A stretch of DNA of 64,000 bases, from contig JAIXMG010000002.1 of NCBI GenBank assembly GCA_025201345.1, positions 1,984,001 through 2,048,000 of the forward strand, read 5' to 3'. Every line of letters starts with the position of its first letter. Position 1 is the stretch's first letter. Shown piece after piece: positions 58,447 through 64,000 of the stretch. The notes under the pieces were generated by a model. It was not told where the DNA came from. It did not search any database and worked only from the letters and a program-made list of their open reading frames with translations. The translations under genes and the position numbers were made by a program. The DNA is from Thamnidium elegans. Its lineage: Eukaryota > Mucoromycota > Mucoromycetes > Mucorales > Mucoraceae.

Positions 58447-61400
58447 TTAAAAATCAATCAAAGGAACAGCAGCAGGACTTAATTCTACGCTACTCTTAAA
58501 ATCAATAACGTTGGTAATGATCTTATTACCTTCAGGAAGTTTAGTGTGATCTCTGGTATTGATACTAGTATCGGTTGAGACCGATGCTTGAGGTACTTTA
58601 CCATCTACCATAGATAATCTACGAGCAGTCTTTTGATTGTCTACTGATACAAGCGAACCATCCGTGTTCTCAGTTTCACGCATAGCAAGTACAAGTTTGG
58701 CCATTAAGGATTCAATCTCGGCTTCATCTGCTTTACTTTCATCGGATAAAAGTGTACGAATTTTGGACTCCATACTGGCTTCTCCAATATCTCCCTTTTC
58801 AAAGGCGGCACGAATGTCGTCAATACTAAGACGGGTAATACCTTGAGATACAAGACAGGTGTGTAATGATTCGATGTTGACCTTGAATTTGGGGACGGAT
58901 ACCTTTTGAGATTGGATATGTACAGAAAGTTTACGAATGGAAGGAGATTGAGGATCAATGTATTCCGTCATAAAGTTTAATAAATCTTCTTTTTCGATCA
59001 ACCTTAACTCTTTAATATCGGTCTCTACTTGATCAAATTCATAATATCCTGAATGAATATGAGTCCAATATTTACCACCTTCTTGACCTAAATTCTTGTC
59101 CTTTTCTAATTTCTTGGAAATTAATGATTGTACTTGAGCCGTGTATTCTTCGGCAGTCATCTTTTCAACAATCGATCGAAGTTTAGCCAAGAATTCTTCA
59201 ATACGGTTTTCAAGGTAGATGGTATCCCGTTCACTCTGCAAGATAAATCTCATACCCATGGAACCCGTTTGTTTACGAACTCCACTGAACACCAAATAAC
59301 CCAATTGTTCTTTGGTACGCAATTGATCAAAACATGGTTCTTGAGCAATTTGTGCCAACAGGCTGAGTTTGGCGCGAAGTGCAGTTTGAGTAACGTTACC
59401 TACTTGAATAAGGTATTCAATGCCGGAATTGACGTTGTTTGGGTCCTCTACGTCGCGTTTATAAACCCATTTGGTTCCTTCTGGTAAAACTAAACTATGA
59501 TGGCCATTTAATTGACTAGGTAATAATTCCTTGGGCTTCAATGTATCAAGTGCGTCCTTTAACATCTTTTGAGCATCTTCCTTGAATAAGTTACCGTGAA
59601 CAAGTGCCTCTACGTGTAATTGAGATAAGATAGTAGGGTAGAATGCTTGAATGTCTTCTGCGGTAATGTAATCTAATTCCTTTAACTTTTCGGAATTGGT
59701 CCACATTTTATCTTGAGTCAAGTAAGAAAGGTAATAGAGTGCGTGTTGGTAAGGTGGCTCTAATGAAAAGTTCTTGTAGGATCTACGAAGTTGATCTTTA
59801 AGTAGCTTGAATCGTTCAGGATCTACTTGGAAATCACGCATCTTTTGAATTACTTTTTCGAGCAAAACTGGGAGTTTATCGTTATAACCTCCAATAGCAA
59901 GCTTTTTTTTTTTAAAAAAAAAATATATATATATATATATATATTAGTCTCTTTCTCTCTCTCTATCTCTCTCTCTCTTTTTTTTTTTTTTTTTTTTCTG
60001 TAGATAAAAAAAACTTACCAACATGCCTTCTAATTGATTTTCAATGTTATAGCATAATCCAGCTACTTCAGCATCATATGCATACTCGTTAAGTGAATCC
60101 TTTAATAAATCAGTATACAATCTTGTCTTGACACAGTTGGTAGGAGTTGCATAAGCTAAAGGAGATCTAAACAAAATCCAAACGTTGGCTCGAGGAACCC
60201 AAAACGTGTCATCCTTCTTGTGCCATAAACGAAGCATGGGAGTATTCTCGATTAATTCGGGTCTCTTTGCAGGATTAGATACTTCCTTTTTATGAGTTTC
60301 AAAATTGGTAGGAATAAATGCATTGGTGTCGGGTAAAACAAGAGCATCATCGTGTTCCAAGTTTTGTAAAGACTATATATTATATATGTAAGTATAACAA
60401 TAAAAAAAATTTCTTTTTTCTGTTTTACCTCGATTAATTTTTGATCAAAATCATGTACACTATACTCTGTACCATACCAAGTTTCCTTTTCCGTATACTC
60501 CACACCATTAGGAGGAGTTTGACTGGCCAACATAATACGGAAATTATCAGGACGAATCCATTCAAGGTTTTCAGAAATCAATGCTGGATCATATTCGCGG
60601 ATTAAACTAGGGCCACTTAATACATAGGCGGCTGGGTAACCATGTTGCATTAATCCAGCTAAGCGAGAAGTATATTGAGATGGAGGATACTTTTCTTTGA
60701 ATCTGAAGGCCAAAGATGCAAGTGATTGAACTTCCTCAAAGATACGGGATTGTACACCATCTTTTTTCAATAGATTAATATATTTAAACACAGTAAGGAT
60801 AACATCTTGGTAATGTGCTATTTTAAAAAAAAAAGTGTGTGAGTTGTATATAAATAAAGGACACGTGTTTGAGTACAACAATGTAACATCTATTTTATAG
60901 TATCGAAAATGCTCATGTATATAAATTACTTACTTAAACCTTCCTCGGTGAGATCAACACTAATACGCATAAATTCAAATCCGATACCACCATGAATGGT
61001 ACCTACTTGAAGGTAGTTTGCCCATCCGTTCTTTTTAAGTAAAGATAAAATTGAGCCACGACCCTCGTGACCAATCAGATGAGAAAGGTATCTACCAGGC
61101 TGTAAAAGAAAGGAATGGGAGTTATTTAGTATAAAAAGGCTTTTAAAGTAAAGTATATATATAAAGAGCATGGTGATTTACCTGAACAGCATATAAAGGA
61201 CGTTGATCTGGGAAAGGGAAAGTCATTTCTAATGAGCGTACATCTTTGACAGGCTTGACAAATATTTGTTTCTATTATATAAAATAGATGAGGATGCAAT
61301 AAATGTGATACAAAAAGTATAAATAATTCTTACCATAAGTTCATTCTTCGTAAGAGGATGACCAGGGAAACTAGGTGGCTCAATATTCTTGTTACGGACG

Positions 61401-62536
61401 TTCTTAAATTTATCAACAACCCATTCAGTCAATTGATCAAGAGATTCTTTTTTTAAAAAAATAATAATAATTAATACATTTTCCTTTACTTTAATGTTAA
61501 ACTTTACCTCTTCCAAGCACACAAAGCTTCATAATGTTTGCAGAGTAATAAGAATCATGAAACTTTAAGAGCTCTTGACGAATATCTTGTCCATTTCTTT
61601 TAGGATTTTCAAACAAAGTTTCGAGATTACCGGTACCAAAATGACAATAGGGATGTTCAGGATTACTAAGAGATTTTTCTAATTGAAACATGCGCCAACT
61701 ATCTTGTTGTCTATTCTTTTTATGTTCTATTATATATATATATTAGTTTAGTTTCTATATAAATAAAAATTAAAAATTAAAAATTACCGGAATCAACTGC
61801 TTTTAATTCTCTTTCAGTACAACTATCTGAAAATAATGGACTAATAAAAAATTGAGCAAATCTATCTAAAGCACCTTCCAAGTGTTCTTGACCAACTTCA
61901 AAATAATAATTTGTATCTTCTACACCTGTAAAAGCGTTGGAAAATCCAGAATGCTCGGAGAGGTATTGGTTATAATCATTTTCTTTAGGATACTTTTCTG
62001 TACCCATAAATAAAAGATGTTCGCAGAAATGTGCTAAACCTTGTAAATCAGTCTAGTGATATATCTCGTTAATACTCTCTCTTTCCTTATATATATGGTT
62101 ACTTAATGTACTTACAGGGTCACTGATATGGCCAACATGAACGTCTAAAGCAGCACTTGACTTATCAGTGTCTTTATCATGAACTAATAAAACTTGAAGA
62201 TCATTGGAAGCTAACTTGATGAGACGATAATCACGATCATCATTATCGGATTTTTCTAAGGTATGTGTATACGTCCAGTAGTTACCATGAGAAGCTAGTT
62301 CCCAATCTGATGAATTATTAGTTGTCATTAAGGATCTAGAGCTTAAACTCGGTTTATTATGCAAAAAGTGACTAAAAAAGTATTTAGTTTAAGGGTATAA
62401 AGAAGGGGGGAAAGTATTTATCTTTCTTTTTGTATAACATTCTCTTTTTTAAAAATATATATATATATAAAAATAATTAAAAAACTTACAATTTGTTAAT
62501 GCGATGTAAAGCGAAAGAACCAACGAATCTTAACAT
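58447..62536 (-). CDS. STE23: M16 metallopeptidase, insulysin/Ste23 family
   Basis: Eleven exons or parts: 62490-62536, 62116-62371, 61788-62052, 61508-61726, 61334-61446, 61182-61271, 60934-61099, 60429-60817, 60019-60372 and 58447-59901, giving 1117 residues. Ste23/insulin-degrading enzyme cuts peptides and, in yeast, matures a-factor. The inverted zinc motif is H109-FCE112-H113 ([10 protein letters not shown]), and the third ligand is Glu190 in DSEHKKN, 77 residues after H113 as in human IDE. Further family blocks are [48 protein letters not shown] and the C-terminal [17 protein letters not shown]. An N-terminal stretch ([14 protein letters not shown]) could be a mitochondrial or signal peptide. 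An acidic-polar insert of about 100 residues near the C-terminus makes it longer than the usual 1020. Confidence 0.93.
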
Positions 62537-62783
62537 GGTTTTATTTTATTTTATTTTTTATTTATTTATATTTCATAGCTGTACGCGCAACACTAAAAAA
62601 AACGCTTACTCTTTAAATGAAACTCAGTGAAGCAGTCTCTTTTGGTTTAAAAAAAGTACATGTAACCATGGATACAAAGGCACGGAATCAGTTGCTAAGT
62701 AAAACATAGTCAATGGTCATGTGTATTAAATGTTGATTCTTGTTTTGAAACAAAACTGGTTTATAGTTGTATATCATTCAATG

Positions 62784-62820
<37 letters not shown>

Positions 62821-62912
62821 ATCTGAGATAGAAACCAGCTATTGCAGCCAAGGAATTGCTTAACGTTTTTTTTTTTTCTTTTTTTATTGTTATTATTCAT
62901 ACATACCTAATC
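62537..62912. promoter_or_regulatory. Short divergent promoter (Ste23/YIPF)
   Basis: 376 bp between divergent ATG codons, with a 31-nt A run (62787-62817) near the middle. No specific site found. Confidence 0.5.
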
Positions 62913-64000
62913 ATGTCTAATAAGAATCAATATAATGTCCTTGTTGACATGGAAGATGCTTCCTACAGTCAGGTAAAATAATACACGATATTTTACGTTA
63001 TTTTCTTGTACTTATCTTTCTTTTTCTTAAGCCTGCTACTATTGAGAGTGATGGTTTAGAATTCCAAGGTAAAAAATAATAAGTTAAAAAAAAAGGACAT
63101 ACATAAAAACTAAACTTTTCGCTAGATTTTTCTAACAGTACAGGAATGAACAATGCTTCATGTATGTAAAACAGTAATAAAAAAAACATAGACTAACGGA
63201 GACTAACGTTTTTCTCCCCTTTTTTTTTTAAAAAAAAAAAGTTAATAAACCTTCAGCACCTCCTCCAACATCAGCACCAACAGGTAACACAGGGTTTTTT
63301 GATTCCCCTCAACAACAAAGTATTGGAGGAAAGCCTATTTGGTCTATTGAATATTATGCTACTTTCTTTGACGTCGATACATCACAAGTTCTTAACAGGT
63401 GCTTAAAATCAATGTACCCTGTGGGTGATTATGCCGCTGACACGTTAAATAATCAACCGGATTTATACGGGCCCTTTTGGATTGCTACGTCTGTTATTTT
63501 TTCTGTATTTGTTTGTTCTTCGTTGGCTGGATCGTTAGCTGCTTATATTGCAGATAAGGATCATGTATATGATTTTACCGTGTTAAGTTCGGCTGTGTTT
63601 GTCGTGTACTTGTATGCGTTCTTGTGTCCTACCTTGGTTTGGGCTTCGACAAAGTATTTTGGGTGTCAGCCTAGTTTGTTGGAAATTATTAATTATTATG
63701 GGTATGGATTAACTATTTGGATTCCTGTTTCTGTAAGTACTATTTTAAAAAAGGGGAGGAATTTTTTTTTCTAACATTGGAAAATGGTGTAGTTGTTGTG
63801 TATTATTCCTTATGATTATGCAAGATGGGCTTTTGTAGGTGTAGCATTTGCCATCACATCTGTGTTTTTGGTAAAGAACCTTTATATCGTTATTTCAAGA
63901 GCAGATGCAAAGACATCGCGTATTATTCTGTTGGCTATTTTAGGAGCTCACGCAATTTTTGCATTAATTCTTAAAATGGCTTTTTATAGTTATAACTATG
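62913..64000 (+). CDS. Yip1-family membrane protein, YIPF1/2-like (truncated)
   Basis: Visible exons 62913-62972, 63032-63068, 63126-63161, 63242-63732 and 63793 to the window edge; the 3' end is missing. YIPF proteins are five-pass ER-Golgi membrane proteins that bind Rab GTPases. The N-terminus is cytosolic and Pro-rich (SAPPPTSAPTGN). The conserved WSIEYYATFFDVDTSQVLNR, NNQPDLYGPFWI and the membrane helices follow (AFLCPTLVWASTKYF, SLLCIIPYDYARWAFV). The EYY-x-FFDVDT and DLYGPFW motifs are shared with human YIPF1 and YIPF2. The small early exons (20 to 12 codons) join in phase. Confidence 0.88.

Noticed and set aside
1..64000. CRISPR arrays, operons, biosynthetic gene cluster
   Set aside because: No regularly spaced repeats, no ribosome binding sites; neighbouring genes belong to unrelated housekeeping functions with their own introns and promoters.

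Overview
The window is nuclear DNA from an early-diverging filamentous fungus, most likely Mucorales (Mucoromycota). It is very AT-rich, full of long A/T homopolymers and (TA)n or (TG)n microsatellites. It has dense intron-containing genes on both strands; nearly all introns are GT-AG, mostly about 50-110 nt, and many are made largely of those homopolymers. The gene content is eukaryotic and fungal: TOR, Psy2, Ubp8, CYP51, Las21/Gpi7, Ste23/IDE, Kch1-type, Hid1, Erv14 and Unc-50. No operons, Shine-Dalgarno signals, CRISPR arrays or bacterial genes are seen. I rebuilt most genes by splicing, using conserved family motifs and reading-frame phase. CDS coordinates below are spans from start codon to stop codon, with the exons listed in each entry.

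Layout. 1-3.4 kb: 3' part of a protein kinase, a cornichon (Erv14) gene, and a membrane RING-H2 ubiquitin ligase on the minus strand. 3.4-5.8 kb: intergenic, with one tRNA-Ile(AAU). 5.8-8.5 kb: AAAP-type amino acid transporter (-). 9.5-12.6 kb: Psy2/SMEK, the PP4 regulatory subunit 3 (+). 12.9-13.3 kb: small protein with a PP1-docking-like motif (-). 13.9-16.0 kb: kelch-BTB protein (-). 18.0-19.4 kb: Kch1-like potassium transporter (+). 19.5-27.4 kb: a complete 13-exon TOR kinase (-). 28.9-30.3 kb: Gln-rich SWIB protein (-). 31.4-33.7 kb: SAGA deubiquitinase Ubp8/USP22 (+). 33.9-35.7 kb: lanosterol 14-alpha demethylase CYP51 (+). 35.9-36.3 kb: Apq12-like protein (-). 36.5-39.5 kb: Hid1 (-). 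39.8-41.7 kb: homeobox gene and Unc-50 (+). 41.8-43.4 kb: unrecognised protein with an acidic repeat (+). 45.3-46.1 kb: C2H2 zinc-finger factor (+). 47.6-51.0 kb: Las21/Gpi7 (-). 51.6-53.0 kb: L1-domain nucleolar protein with a Lys/Ala tail (+). 53.4-55.7 kb: decayed DDE transposase and other broken ORFs. 55.9-57.6 kb: monocarboxylate-type MFS transporter (-). 58.4-62.5 kb: Ste23/IDE M16 protease (-). 62.9 kb to the edge: YIPF1/2-like protein (+, truncated).

Several genes share themes without forming a biosynthetic cluster. Erv14, Hid1, Unc-50, the YIPF protein and Las21 act in the ER-Golgi pathway. TOR, Psy2 and a possible PP1-docking protein act in kinase/phosphatase signalling. SWIB, Ubp8, the homeobox protein and the zinc-finger protein are chromatin or transcription factors. 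Several gene pairs are divergent with short shared promoters (Hid1/homeobox, Las21/L1 protein, Ste23/YIPF). Kch1 and TOR converge with only 169 bp between their stop codons.

The most notable observations are a three-nucleotide coding first exon that creates a lipidation-type MGCC start in the Kch1-like gene, a 16-nt last exon that completes the invariant TOR C-terminus, a GC-AG intron in the SWIB gene, a CYP51 that keeps the azole-relevant tyrosine, and an unrecognised acidic-repeat protein whose frame is interrupted. I did not find a clearly new multi-gene system.
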